This document shows positions 45,901-58,210 of a stretch of 64,000 bases of DNA, piece by piece. How positions within the stretch are numbered: the first letter of the stretch is position 1; every line of letters begins with the position of its first letter. The stretch is from Bolinopsis microptera (Eukaryota > Ctenophora > Tentaculata > Lobata > Bolinopsidae). Both the position numbers and the translations under genes were made by a program. Location: assembly GCF_026151205.1 (NCBI RefSeq), contig NC_087083.1, positions 3,486,536 through 3,550,535 of the forward strand. The letters run 5' to 3'. The notes beneath the pieces are model-generated. The model made no database searches. It was not told where the DNA came from and saw only the letters and a program-made list of their open reading frames with translations.

Positions 45901-47801
45901 ATGAAGTGGTTGATCCTTTTCTTGTTAATAGCTGGTGTCTGCTCTGCGGAGATTACAGGTAGAAAACGGTTTACATTTATAAATAATTTAACTGCGAGCA
46001 GATTAAACTTAGACCATCAAAGCAGTCAGATATTGGAATACTTATATTTATTTTGCCACGATCGGACTAACTTGATAACAACATTTATAAGTTTAAAAAA
46101 TGTATCGTTTTAGATGAAGAAGAAATTGTGAGCCAGCCTCCAGAAGGCCCAGGAGGCCCAGGAGGCCCAGGAGGCCCAGAAGGCCCAGAAGGCCCTGGTG
46201 GACCTGGTGGACCTGGTGGACCTGGTGGACCTGGTGGACCTGGTGGACCTGGTGGACCTCCACATGGTGGACCTGGGGGACCTGGTGGACCTCCACATGG
46301 TGGACCTGGTGGACCTCCACATGGTGGACCTGGTGGACCTCCACATGGTGGACCTGGTGGACCTCCACATGGTGGACCTGGTGGACCTGGTGGACCTCCA
46401 CATGGTGGACCTGGTGGACCTCCACATGTTGGACCTGGTGGACCTCCACATGGTGGACCTGGTGGACCTCCACATGGTGGACCTGGTGGACCTCCGCATG
46501 GCGGACCTGGTGGACCTGGTGGACCTGGGGGACCTGGTGGACCTCCTCATGGTGGACCTGGTGGACCTCCACATGGTGGACCTGGTGGACCTCCGCATGG
46601 TGGACCTCCACATGGTGGACCTGGGGGACCTGGTGGACCTCCACATGGCGGACCTGGTGGACCTCCACATGGTGGACCTGGTGGACCTCCACATGGTGGA
46701 CCTGGTGGACCTCCACATGGTGGACCTGGTGGACCTCCACATGGTGGACCTGGTGGACCTGGTGGACCTGGTGGACCTGGGGGACCTGGTGGACCTCCTC
46801 ATGGTGGACCTGGTGGACCTGGTGGACCTCCGCATGGTGGACCTGGTGGACCTCCGCATGGTGGACCTGGTGGACCTCCGCATGGTGGACCTGGTGGACC
46901 TCCACATGGTGGACCTGGTGGACCTGGTGGACCTCCACATGGTGGACCTGGTGGACCTCCACATGGTGGACCTGGTGGACCTGGTGGACCTGGTGGACCT
47001 CCGCACGGTGGACCTGGTGGACCTGGTGGACCTGGTGGACCTCCGCATGGTGGACCTGGTGGACCTCCGCATGGTGGACCTGGTGGACCTCCACATGGTG
47101 GACCTGGTGGACCTCCACATGGTGGACCTGGTGGACCTGGTGGACCTGGTGGACCTGGTGGACCTGGGGGACCTGGTGGACCTGGTGGACCTGGTGGACC
47201 TCCACATGGTGGACCTGGTGGACCTGGTGGACCTCCACATGGTGGACCTGGTGGACCTCCGCATGGTGGACCTGGTGGACCTGGTGGACCTGGTGGACCT
47301 CCACATGGTGGACCTGGTGGACCTCCACATGGTGGACCTGGTGGACCTGGTGGACCTCCACATGGTGGACCTGGGGGACCTGGTGGACCTCCGCATGGTG
47401 GACCACCTGGTCGTGGACTACCTGGTCGTGGACCACCTGGTCGTGGACCACCTGGTCGTGGACCGCCCAGGCGTGGACCACCTGGTCGCGGACCACCCAG
47501 GCGTGGACCACCTGGTCGTGGACCACCCAGGCGTGGACCACCCAGGCGTGCACCACCCAGGCGTGCACCACCCAGGCGTGGACCACCCAGGCGTGCACCA
47601 CCCAGGCGTGCACCACCCCCTCACAGGTCTCCTCACAGGCCACGTCCAAGATCACCTAAGAGAAGGAGACAGAGAAGGAGAAGGATTGTTCACAGAACAA
47701 GATGTCGTAGATCTCGCCGACAAATGCTCCAGGCACGCAGATTGTTCTTCCAGCGTCTTAGACAGCGGAGGAGGGAAGCGAGGAAGAGGAGAGGGTACTA
47801 G
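45901..47801 (+). CDS. Secreted Gly/Pro/His-rich repeat protein with Arg-rich tail
   Basis: Exon 1 (45901-45958) encodes a clear signal peptide, [17 protein letters not shown] 155-bp GT-AG intron splits an Asp codon, and exon 2 (46114-47801) starts [16 protein letters not shown] preceded by TTGTTT at about 45889 may be the acceptor of a 5' UTR intron. The mature chain of about 560 residues has three parts. First come about 400 residues of [11 protein letters not shown] repeats. Next are PPGRG and PPRRG repeats. Last is a tail of about 55 residues rich in Arg (RRRQRRRR near its start). The Gly-Pro part does not keep the collagen Gly-X-Y register because the PPH unit shifts it, so a polyproline-II-type fold is more likely than collagen. 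Function unknown; matrix, adhesive or mineral-associated roles are guesses. Shadow frames through the repeat are discarded. Confidence 0.85.
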
Positions 47802-48273
47802 AGGAGGGGTTATCAGATCAAGACACTGTAAATAGTATATAGCATTTAGAGGGTAATTTGTCCTACTATAAGATGATTTGATTTGTGCTTTCATGGTGAA
47901 TTATTCTGCTGATGAGTAATACTGTTATGCTGCTAAATTTGGATCTTTAAATCAGCTCAATTATTCAAGTTTGATATGATTTAGTTCTTGTCTTCTTTAT
48001 TAAAATACCGTCCTTAATTGTGTCCAACAACAAATCACCCTCCATTAGTAACCACTAGTAACCACTAGTAACCAACAAACCCTCCATTCAGAAGGTTGTA
48101 TTTTCAATTTAATTAACTACAATATAGGAAGCAAGGTAAGCGTGGGCTGTAAACACTCAAATGAACCTGTCACGGTAATATTCACAAAGTATTGCTGTGC
48201 CGAAGAAGTTTTCTTATTTATAGTTTTCCTTGCTTGTAGTATAGCAGGGCTCGTTTTCAACTAATTTTCTACA
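47802..48273. other. Intergenic DNA between two plus-strand genes
   Basis: It contains a few GTAACCACTA units near 48045-48070. No gene seen. Confidence 0.4.
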
Positions 48274-51200
48274 ATGATGCCTAAAACAGGAAAGCTGGAA
48301 TGGGGACGGTATTCAGAGTACCTGTCGTTCAAATTATTATTTGACTTTGATGAATTGTAAGTTAGATATTATCTAGTTTGTGTTGTGATTTGTGAAAACA
48401 ATAATGAAATGAACAAACCATAGTTCACTAAGGGCATCCTATAAACGATATGAGAGTTAACAAATTTAATTAACTCAAGGAATTTCTTACCTGCGTCCGC
48501 GTGGACAATTAAACATTAAACCACAAACCATGTCAAAAATTAAAACTAAAAATGTAACCAATAGTAATCAATAGTTACCGCTAGTAACCACTAGTAATTA
48601 TTAGTAACCACTAGTAACCAATAGTAACCAATAGTAACCACTTATAGTTACCACTAGTAACCACTAGTAACCACTAGTAACCATGTGTGTCCAGGAGTCG
48701 GAGAGAGGAGAAGCACGTGATGAAGGTGTTAGAGAGGAACTCTACTGAACTTCTTACAGCAGCAGTAGCCGCCTTCCTCACCCCTTTAGTGGGGTTGTTA
48801 CAGTACAAGAGTGTAGCTCTCTTCATCATCCTAACAAGAGTACTGACACTCATCAATACTCCTACATATCACAAACAAACACACACTGGTAAGAGTACTG
48901 ACACTCATCAATACTCCTACATATCACAAACAAACACACACTGGTAAGAGTACTGACACTCATCAATACTCCTACATATCACAAACAAACACACACTGGT
49001 AAGAGTACTGACACTCATCAATACTCCTACATATCACAAACAAACACACACTGGTAAGAGTACTGACACTAATCAATACTCCTACATATCACAAACAAAC
49101 ACACACTGGTAAGAGTACTGACACTCATCAATACTCCTACATATCACAAACAAACACACACTGGTAAGAGTACTGACACTCATCAATACCCCTACATATC
49201 ACAAACAAACACACACTGGTAAGAGTACTGACACTAATCAATACCCCTACATATCACAAACAAACACACACTGGTAAGAGTACTGACACTCATCAATACT
49301 CCTACATATCACAAACAAACACACACTGGTAAGAGTACTGACACTCATCAATACTCCTACATATCACAAACAAACACACACTGGTAAGAGTACTGACCCT
49401 CATCAATACTCCTACATATCACAAACAAACACACACTGGTAAGAGTACTGACACTCATCAATACTCCTACATATCACAAACAAACACACACTGGTAAGAG
49501 TACTGACCCTCATCAATACTCCTACATATCACAAACAAACACACACTGGTAAGAGTACTGACCCTCATCAATACTCCTACATATCACAAACAAACACACA
49601 CTGGTAAGAGTACTGACCCTCATCAATACTCCTACATATCACAAACAAACACACACTGGTAAGAGTACTGACACTCATCAATACTCCTACATATCACAAA
49701 CAAACACACACTGGTAAGAGTACTGACACTCATCAATACCCCTACATATCACAAACAAACACACACTGGTAAGAGTACTGACACTCACTGGTAAGTAACA
49801 AACACACACTGGTAAGAGTACTGACACTCATCAATACTCCTACATATCACAAACAAACACACACTGGTAAGAGTACTGACACTCATCAATACTCCTACAT
49901 ATCACAAACAAACACACACTGGTAAGAGTACTGACACTCATCAATACTCCTACATATCACAAACAAACACACACTGGTAAGAGTACTGACACTCATCAAT
50001 ACCCCTACATATCACAAACAAACACACACTGGTAAGAGTACTGACACTCATCAATACCCCTACATATCACAAACAAACACACACTGGTAAGAGTACTGAC
50101 ACTCACTGGTAAGTAACAAACACACACTGGTAAGAGTACTGACACTCATCAATACTCCTACATATCACAAACAAACACACACTGGTAAGAGTACTGACAC
50201 TCATCAATACCCCTACATATCACAAACAAACACACACTGGTAAGAGTACTGACACTCATCAATACCCCTACATATCACAAACAAACACACACTGGTAAGA
50301 GTACTGACACTCATCAATACCCCTACATATCACAAACAAACACACACTGGTAAGAGTACTGACACACATCAATACCCCTACATATCACAAACAAACACAC
50401 ACTGGTAAGAGTACTGACAGTTGACACTCATCAATACCCCTACATATCACAAACAAACACACACTGGTAAGAGTACTGACACTCATCAATACCCCTACAT
50501 ATCACAAACAAACACACACTGGTAAGAGTACTGACACTCATCAATACCCCTACATATCACAAACAAACACACACTGGTAAGAGTACTGACACTCATCAAT
50601 ACTCCTACATATCACAAACAAACACACACTGGTAAGAGTACTGACACTCATCAATACTCCTACATATCACAAACAAACACACACTGGTAGGAGTACTGAC
50701 ACTCATCAATACTCCTACATATCACAAACAAACACACACTGGTAGGAGTACTGACACTCATCAATACTCCTACATATCACAAACAAACACACACTGGTAA
50801 GAGTACTGACACTCATCAATACTCCTACATATCACAAACAAACACACACTGGTAAGAGTACTGACCCTCATCAATACTCCTACATATCACAAACAAACAC
50901 ACACTGGTAAGAGTACTGACACTCATCAATACTCCTACATATCACACACAAACACACACTGGTAAGAGTACTGACACTCATCAATACCCCTACATATCAC
51001 AAACAAACACACACTGGTAAGAGTACTGACACTCATCAATACTCCTACATATCACAAACAAACACACACTGGTAAGAGTACTGACACTAATCAATACTCC
51101 TACATATCACAAACAAACACACACTGGTAAGAGTACTGACACTCATCAATACCCCTACATATCACAAACAAACACACACTGGTAAGAGTACTGACACTCA

Positions 51201-54200
51201 TCAATACTCCTACATATCACAAACAAACACACACTGGTAAGAGTACTGACACTCATCAATACTCCTACATATCACAAACAAACACACACTGGTAGGAGTA
51301 CTGACACTCATCAATACTCCTACATATCACAAACAAACACACACTGGTAGGAGTACTGACACTCATCAATACTCCTACATATCACAAACAAACACACACT
51401 GGTAAGAGTACTGACACTCATCAATACTCCTACATATCACAAACAAACACACACTGGTAAGAGTACTGACCCTAATCAATACTCCTACATATCACAAACA
51501 AACACACACTGGTAAGAGTACTGACACTCATCAATACTCCTACATATCACACACAAACACACACTGGTAAGAGTACTGACACTCATCAATACCCCTACAT
51601 ATCACAAACAAACACACACTGGTAAGAGTACTGACACTAATCAATACTCCTACATATCACAAACAAACACACACTGGTAAGAGTACTGACACTCATCAAT
51701 ACCCCTACATATCACAAACAAACACACACTGGTAAGAGTACTGACACTCATCAATACTCCTACATATCACAAACAAACACACACTGGTAAGAGTACTGAC
51801 CCTCATCAATACTCCTACATATCACAAACAAACACACACTGGTAAGAGTACTGACACTCATCAATACTCCTACATATCACACACAAACACACACTGGTAA
51901 GAGTACTGACACTCATCAATACCCCTACATATCACAAACAAACACACACTGGTAAGAGTACTGACACTAATCAATACTCCTACATATCACAAACAAACAC
52001 ACACTGGTAAGAGTACTGACACTCATCAATACTCCTACATATCACAAACAAACACACACTGGTAAGAGTACTGACACTCATCAATACCCCTACATATCAC
52101 AAACAAACACACACTGGTAAGGGTACTGACACTCATCAATACTCCTACATATCACAAACAAACACACACTGGTAAGAGTACTGACACTCATCAATACTCC
52201 TACATATCACAAACAAACACACACTGGTAAGAGTACTGACACTCATCAATACTCCTCACACACTGGTAAAAATTTGGTGCAAAAAACAACAACTTTTAAG
52301 AAACATGAAACTTTATTTTCGCGCTTTATCTAATATCTTTGTCAATCAATTAATTGAATGATGTGATAATCAAACACTGTACTTGCAGTGAATATGAAAA
52401 TGTTAGCAAGTAGTAACCACTAGTAACCATAGTAACCGCAGTGAATATGAAGATGTTAGCAAGTGCTGTTGGGTGCTTTGTAGCATGTGCTTTTCAAACC
52501 TGGACTAATGTTTCTGCGTGGTGAGAATAATTACTTTCACTAGTTACCAATAGTAACCACTGGTTACCACTAGTAACCAATAGAAACCAATATTCTAAAA
52601 CTTTGTAGTAACACTATTATAGTAACACTATTCACTAATAATAACCATTAGTCACCATTAGTAACCAATAGTAACCACTGGTTACCACTAGTAACCAATA
52701 TTCTAAAACTTTGCACTTTTATAGCTACACTATTCACTAATGGTAACCATTAGTCACCAATAGTAACCAATAGTAACCAATAGTGACCACTAGTAACCAA
52801 TAGTCACCACTAGTAACCACTAGTAACCAATATTAACCAATAGTTACCACTACTATGTTTTTCTACGCGCAGGACTGTTGGATGTTGGATGGTACGAGTA
52901 GCTGTATTAACATTCGCTTATAGTCGAGCTACTGTAACATTCTCTGAATACCTCCAGTGAGTAACCTCTTATTACTTTTATTAGGGTACACCCTTTTTAG
53001 TAACCACTAGTAACCACTAGTAACCACTAGTAACCACTAGTAACCACTAGTAACCACTAGTAACCACTAGTAACCACTAGTAACCACTAGTAACCACTAG
53101 TAACCACTAGTAACCACTAGTAACCACTAGTAACCACTAGTAACCACTAGTAACCACTAGTAACCACTAGTAACCACTAGTAACCACTAGTAACCACTAG
53201 TAACCACTAGTAACCACTAGTAACCACTAGTAACCACTAGTAACCACTAGTAACCACTAGTAACCACTAGTAACCACTAGTAACCACTAGTAACCACTAG
53301 TAACCACTAGTAACCACTAGTAACCACTAGTAACCACTAGTAACCACTAGTCATATCCACAGAAGAGTGAAAGGTCGACTGAGTTCGAAAAAAATAACTG
53401 ATATAAAGGAAGAAAGAAAAGGAACGGAGTTGTCGTTCAACAGACTTAACCTTTACGCAACCGGTCCAGTACTCGCCTTTCTAGCCCTTCTAGCATTCGA
53501 TCTAGTTTTATCCTCCGTTACAACTTACAGTGTTGATATGGTAAGTTACCAATAGTAACTGCTAGTAACCAATAGTAACCAATAGTAACCAATAGTAACC
53601 AATAGTAACCAATAGTAACCAATAGTAAGCACTAGTAACTATTGGTTACTAGTTTTATCCTTCGTTACAACTTACAGTGTTGATATGGTAAGTTACCAAT
53701 AGTAACTGCTAGTAACCAATAGTAACCAATAGTAACCAATAGTAACCAATAGTAACCAATAGTAAGCACTAGTAACTATTGGTTACTAGTTTTATCCTTC
53801 GTTACAACTTACAGTGTTGATATGGTAAGTTAGTTTACTTAGACACTTTTTAGTTATAATATTAAGTGATTCCATACTGTTTGAATTAAATAGTGTAAAA
53901 ATAAGGCTTCAGTAAGAGAATCTTTAAAATGTTCAAACGTACACGCACCAAAACGAAACCTCACGTTCTTTATCTAAAATCGTTATATTTGTTTATTTAT
54001 GTATATCATTTAAATGATTGCAATTAAGTATTTTAAGGCGTTTATAGTGACCCTAGTAGTAATCAATACAATTATTACAATAATTTATTCAAGTTAAAGT
54101 AATAATTTTAATGTTTACTTTTTAACTGATTCTCAGGCGTTCCAGCTAAAAACCGTAGGAGTGCTCACAGTTCTTCTATTTATGAACAGTCAGTTTATAA

Positions 54201-54352
54201 TCGCAAAGAGTAACTACTATGACAGGGATCACATCACACAGGTGATGGAAATGTACGGGGAGACCTTGCTGTCTCTCTATTATCTTCCCAAATCTGCTTT
54301 CTTCTATAGTTTCAGTGGAGACACTTTGCAAACTAAAGTATCTGCTGACTAA
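48274..54352 (+). CDS. Multi-spanning membrane protein, six exons, family unknown
   Basis: Exons 48274-48356, 48695-48888, 52442-52520, 52873-52956, 53363-53540 and 54137-54352 join in frame through GT-AG introns into 277 aa. The first exon start (ATGATG) is the least certain part. Hydrophobic segments suggest about six membrane spans: ELLTAAVAAFLTPLVGLL, SVALFIILTRVLTLI, MLASAVGCFVACAF, WMVRVAVLTFAY, GPVLAFLALLAFDLVLSS and VGVLTVLLFMNSQFII. A basic loop (RVKGRLSSKKITDIKEERK) lies between spans 4 and 5. I do not recognise the family. AATAAA at 54495 is a likely poly(A) signal. Its introns hold a 55-bp exon-end/donor array, (TAACCACTAG)n and a triplicated exon end. Confidence 0.8.
48545..48685. 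repeat. GTAACCACTA short-period repeat (first intron)
   Basis: Copies of GTAACCACTA/GTAACCAATA up to 10 bp before the acceptor of exon 48695. Confidence 0.85.
48889..52256 (+). repeat. 55-bp array of exon end plus 5' splice site, about 61 copies
   Basis: Each unit starts with the donor GTAAGAGTACTG, then repeats the last 46 or so nt of exon 48695-48888 (CTCATCAATACTCCTACATA ... ACACACACTG). The true exon end is the first copy. Copies vary at a few positions (ACACTC/ACCCTC, ATACTC/ATACCC, GTAAGAG/GTAGGAG); two units are shortened near 49790 and 50105. Confidence 0.97.
52382..52447 (+). repeat. Duplicated acceptor and exon start
   Basis: GCAGTGAATATGAAAATGTT at about 52385 is repeated as GCAGTGAATATGAAGATGTT at 52439, so the 3' splice site and first 22 nt of exon 52442-52520 are present twice, separated by GTAACC units. 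Confidence 0.8.
52999..53350. repeat. (TAACCACTAG)n array
   Basis: About 35 perfect 10-bp units ending 12 bp before the acceptor of exon 53363. It is the purest block of the window-wide GTAACC family. Confidence 0.97.
53505..53826 (+). repeat. Triplicated exon-5 end and donor
   Basis: The last 39 nt of exon 53363-53540 (CTAGTTTTATCC ... GTTGATATG) plus donor GTAAGTTA occur three times, spaced about 140-150 bp apart with GTAACCAATA filler. Confidence 0.92.
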
Positions 54353-55816
54353 TAATGATACTGATGGCAGTTTGCCAGGTTACAAAATATTACTTTTGTT
54401 AATTTCAGTTTGGGTTATGATTCTGTAATTTACCATGATGTTTGATTCTTGTTATCATTTTCTATAATTACTACTTGTTCTGGTTTAACATTTGAATAAA
54501 ACATTACTCTTTCTTGTAATATTAACAACAACAATAACTTAGTGACCAAGTATCAGGGTTATAGGAATCAATTTCTTCGTGGGGGGAGGGGGGTTGATTC
54601 ACGATGTCAATCGTTCACAGCTCGGCAAGGCCCAGTGGTGCATTTTTGAAATGTCGCGCGCTGTGCGCCTGAATATCAAAACAGTGAAACATTCAGTAGT
54701 GTTGCAACCATGCCTGTAAAAGTTTAAAGTTCAAACTTTATGACTTACCCTATAATACTTACCCCCTCCCGTCGGCCAGCGAGGGGTTTTGAAAGTTCGG
54801 ACACACCCGAACAAGTGAAGGGGTGGTCTGAAAATCTGCGATTTTGGCGGACGTCCTAAGTAGATGGCCTCCAACAAATTTCAGTTCACCGAATTGTACT
54901 AATATTGAGGAAATTAGCGAAGTTTTATTGTTAATAAAATTGATTTGAAACAACAAAAAATTCCAAAATTTACGTTACATTTCTGCTGACGTCAGGAAGG
55001 CTCAGACTCTCCTCCCCCCATTCAGCATTTCCATTTCCAAACCGGCCGCTCTTTCCCCTTGGCTGCTGACGTCATAACATGTTAACGCTCCCATACCCAC
55101 AACTTGATTGTTCAATACTCCAGCTCAAACTTTTGAAGGTATCGGTATTTATAATAAGTGTAGACTGTCCCTCATCACGTCGAGACATGAAACATTGAAA
55201 CATTTGCACTGCCACACTTGAAATTTGTATCTTATGAGGTCGGTAGTAAACTGACCACAGCTATATTTAATAAACGATATTATTTCCATTTTATTACTAA
55301 ACTTTGAACTCATTTTCGATTTTTCACGTTTTGAGTACGCCTTGACTTTGAAAGTTGATCAGTACGATTAGTAAGTTTTTCGCCCCCCCCCCCCCCCCCC
55401 GTCAGCAACTGACAGTATTTCCAAACCCTCTACCCCCTCGGCTGCTGTAGTCATATGTGAACGCTCCAATATTGTATTCTTTGGAAGAATTTCAGAAAGT
55501 TTGGTTTCAGGATTGAACTATAGCAATGTGAAATCATAAGGTGAAATGCTGTGCCAAGTTTATATGGGTCAAAGGATAAATTCCTTTAAATTTTGAATAT
55601 TTACAGTAGTAGGTCTCAAAAAGGGTGCAAAGAGAAAGAATCTGGAGTTTTTTTGCTTAAAGGAAGGAATTGTAGCAAAGAGGAATGTAAATTTGAACTA
55701 CACTTTGTCTTTAGCAATATGACAATTTGGATAATGCAATGGCAGATTGGCCAGGTGTGCCCCCCCCCCCCCCCACGATTCACGAATAATTCCAAGTAAA
55801 CTACAGCAGCAGATTA
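54353..55816. other. Intergenic region
   Basis: AATAAA at 54495-54500 for the upstream gene, two C runs (55383-55400, 55760-55774), no further gene recognised. Confidence 0.45.
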
Positions 55817-58210
55817 TTAATCGTATTTATTCATTTCCCCCATACTAACCACGGTTAGATCCATGGCCACCATATCAGCTATTATACTGTCTGGAACAGG
55901 TTTTAGAGTGTCCGGGACTCTGACGGAGTCCGGACCCCGTTTCAGAGAATCTTCTTTCTGTGCCACATTCTCATTGCTTCTCTTAAACTTGATACTCGGC
56001 TGTACTAAAGTTTTACGACCTATTCTAAACAAGGCCCTAAATCTTCCACTACGTTTTGGTAGAGCGCCGTTTATTTTGGACCTTTGGGAATTGTTCTCGT
56101 TTTTAATATTTGAATTCGGAGTATGACTAATCAACCGCAAGTCTTTATCAGCATTATTTGAATGTTCCTCGGGTTGTTTCACAGCAACGTCTTCTGATGC
56201 GATGGTGTGTGATGTCACAGCACGTGGTGTGACGTCATAACACGTGGTGTGTGAGGGAACCTCGTGTTTCTCGTTACTCTGACCATTGTAACTGTGAATT
56301 GTGTGTAGAGATGAACTCTTTTGAAGCAGGATAGCATCTTCTTCTGTTATCTTGCTATTGTCACATGTTTCTCTGTAAAAGGTATTGTCGGGCTCCTTCA
56401 CAAATAACTCCATGACTCTCCTTCTGGGGAGGGAGAAACTGGAGCTTGTAAAGTCTTCCCTTCTAGACAAACTCTTTTTGCTGGACAAAGTGTCAAAATC
56501 AATACAAGATCTATTCGAGGCTAAAGATTCTCTTTTCCATTTGGCTCCTCTCACAGAAGTGTATACACTTCTAACAATGCTTTGTTTTCTTCTTTCACGA
56601 TATTCCGGTAGATTAACTGAAGAAATACTCCTTCCTAAACCATGTTTATTATCATAAACTCTTGAGGTGAGCCTAGAACTACTTGTGGCTGTTGGAAGAA
56701 CCAGTGGTTGATTCCAATTTGAGGTGCGATCAAGAGATCTCTTTCTCAAAGACTCAAAAGAAGGAGGCTCGCTAAACTCATGTGACAAGTCAGTGTTTTC
56801 TTCTGCTGAAGAGGGGCCGGGAACTGTTTCTGATACAGTAGTGTCCGAGGGAACGAGTAAAGCCAGTGTTTCCATATTTTCATACTCATTTTCGCTCTGA
56901 AATTCATCAGCAAGTGATTCCAGTTCCGATTCCAGTTGCTCAGATTGTAGCTCCTCAGATTGTAGCTCCTCTGGTTGCAAGTCACCAGATTCCCCCATCT
57001 CTCTCATGACTCCCTTAACACCAGGAGGTAGACTACTGTGTTTAACTTCCATCTCTACAGAGGACTTCCTCCGCTTGAAGAAGCTCTGGAGAAGAGAGGA
57101 ATGTCGGGCTGGTTTCTCCCTTTTCCTGGTCGGGGGAGGAGTGTACTCCTTCTCCTGCACGAGAGAGGTCTCCGAGCATACTTCCCCAAAAGAGTGAGAC
57201 AGTTCTGTACTGTTCTCCATATCCTGGTCAATTGCAAAGGTCGATGTTTCGTCTATGGAGATTGATAAGTCGTTCTTTTGCTTTTTATCTTGCTTCAGCT
57301 TGCGAAAGTAATCAATCTTTGGAGATGGCTGGACATTTATTGGATCAGTCAAATTATCAGCGTACAGTCTGTGTGTGTCTTGATCGTCCTTGTCAATTGC
57401 ACCACTTGATAAATATTGTTCTTCAAGGAGTATTCCATCCTCCAGACAATGATCGAGATTCTCATAAAGCGGAGGCACATTCTCATACACTGTGCCGGAT
57501 GAGAGACCTGATCCCGGTCTAGAGTTTTCAGAGTCCCGGGTGTATCTACGCATACACAATGTCTCTATATCGTCATAACTGTGCGCACTTGAGAGATTTC
57601 CATACATCAGATCGGGTGTGTCGGTGTTAATGAGGTCAGGTGAAGAGTTCTCAACTATACTCTTGACTAATTCTCCTTCTTCTTCTTCTCCCTGCTGGGT
57701 ATCTTCTCCATTCAACAAAGTTATCTCTATCGAAGAAACTTTTCCTAAAGTAGAGACTGATTCGCTATTACTTAAACAATCCTGTCTCAATGCCATATCT
57801 GTTCTAGTTTCATTTGAAGGGTCTTCTTCTTTTGATCCAATATCACTCTCAAAATCTGTGCTGGTAGTTTTTAGTTCACAGCTACTTAAGAGATCTCCTT
57901 CAAGAGACATGCTTGATTCTCTATCGACATTATCTATGAAGAATCTTCCTGAGACTTCAGAGTTTACATATATATTGTCATTTTTAGAACCTGAACCCTC
58001 TCTATCTCCAGAATTGGAACTGTTGTCGCCTAAACCCTCTCTGCCTCCAGAATTGGAACTGTTGTCGCCTAAAAGATTGGTGTATGTTCCCTGAGCTTGT
58101 GTTTCTAATAGCTCTACTGATGGAGAGGACTGGAACTCTTCACTAGACTCCGAAGAGGAGGATGAAACTGAGTGAAAGGAATCTGAGGAGTCTTCTGAGG
58201 AGTGTGACAT
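55817..58210 (-). CDS. Intronless Ser/Glu-rich disordered protein, 797 aa
   Basis: A single uninterrupted frame of 797 codons runs from ATG at 58208-58210 to TAA at 55817-55819. In this repeat-dense region an open frame this long with non-repetitive, balanced codon use is convincing. The N-terminus is a Ser/Glu tract (SSSSSESSEEF), followed by a duplicated GDNSSNSG segment at about 48-73, many acidic and Ser-rich stretches, and several short Lys/Arg clusters (TRKREKPARHSS, KRSGRFRALFRIGRKTL). Short EELQSE-type repeats lie near 430. No signal peptide, membrane span or known domain is visible. It is probably a phosphorylated intrinsically disordered intracellular protein. Whether 5' exons exist upstream is not clear. 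Confidence 0.75.
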   Translation of the reverse strand: MSHSSEDSSDSFHSVSSSSSESSEEFQSSPSVELLETQAQGTYTNLLGDNSSNSGGREGLGDNSSNSGDREGSGSKNDNIYVNSEVSGRFFIDNVDRESSMSLEGDLLSSCELKTTSTDFESDIGSKEEDPSNETRTDMALRQDCLSNSESVSTLGKVSSIEITLLNGEDTQQGEEEEGELVKSIVENSSPDLINTDTPDLMYGNLSSAHSYDDIETLCMRRYTRDSENSRPGSGLSSGTVYENVPPLYENLDHCLEDGILLEEQYLSSGAIDKDDQDTHRLYADNLTDPINVQPSPKIDYFRKLKQDKKQKNDLSISIDETSTFAIDQDMENSTELSHSFGEVCSETSLVQEKEYTPPPTRKREKPARHSSLLQSFFKRRKSSVEMEVKHSSLPPGVKGVMREMGESGDLQPEELQSEELQSEQLESELESLADEFQSENEYENMETLALLVPSDTTVSETVPGPSSAEENTDLSHEFSEPPSFESLRKRSLDRTSNWNQPLVLPTATSSSRLTSRVYDNKHGLGRSISSVNLPEYRERRKQSIVRSVYTSVRGAKWKRESLASNRSCIDFDTLSSKKSLSRREDFTSSSFSLPRRRVMELFVKEPDNTFYRETCDNSKITEEDAILLQKSSSLHTIHSYNGQSNEKHEVPSHTTCYDVTPRAVTSHTIASEDVAVKQPEEHSNNADKDLRLISHTPNSNIKNENNSQRSKINGALPKRSGRFRALFRIGRKTLVQPSIKFKRSNENVAQKEDSLKRGPDSVRVPDTLKPVPDSIIADMVAMDLTVVSMGEMNKYD

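Noticed and set aside
46093..47835. Other long frames through the Gly/Pro/His gene (VHQVHHVE and RSTMWRST on the minus strand, DLVDLHMV on the plus)
   Set aside because: They overlap the frame that has a signal-peptide exon, a correct splice junction and a non-repetitive basic tail.
48889..52256. CRISPR-like array of 55-bp units
   Set aside because: Same reasons: no spacers, and the unit is the exon end with its donor.
55863..58094. Plus-strand open frames opposite the Ser-rich gene
   Set aside because: Short shadows of the 797-codon minus-strand frame.
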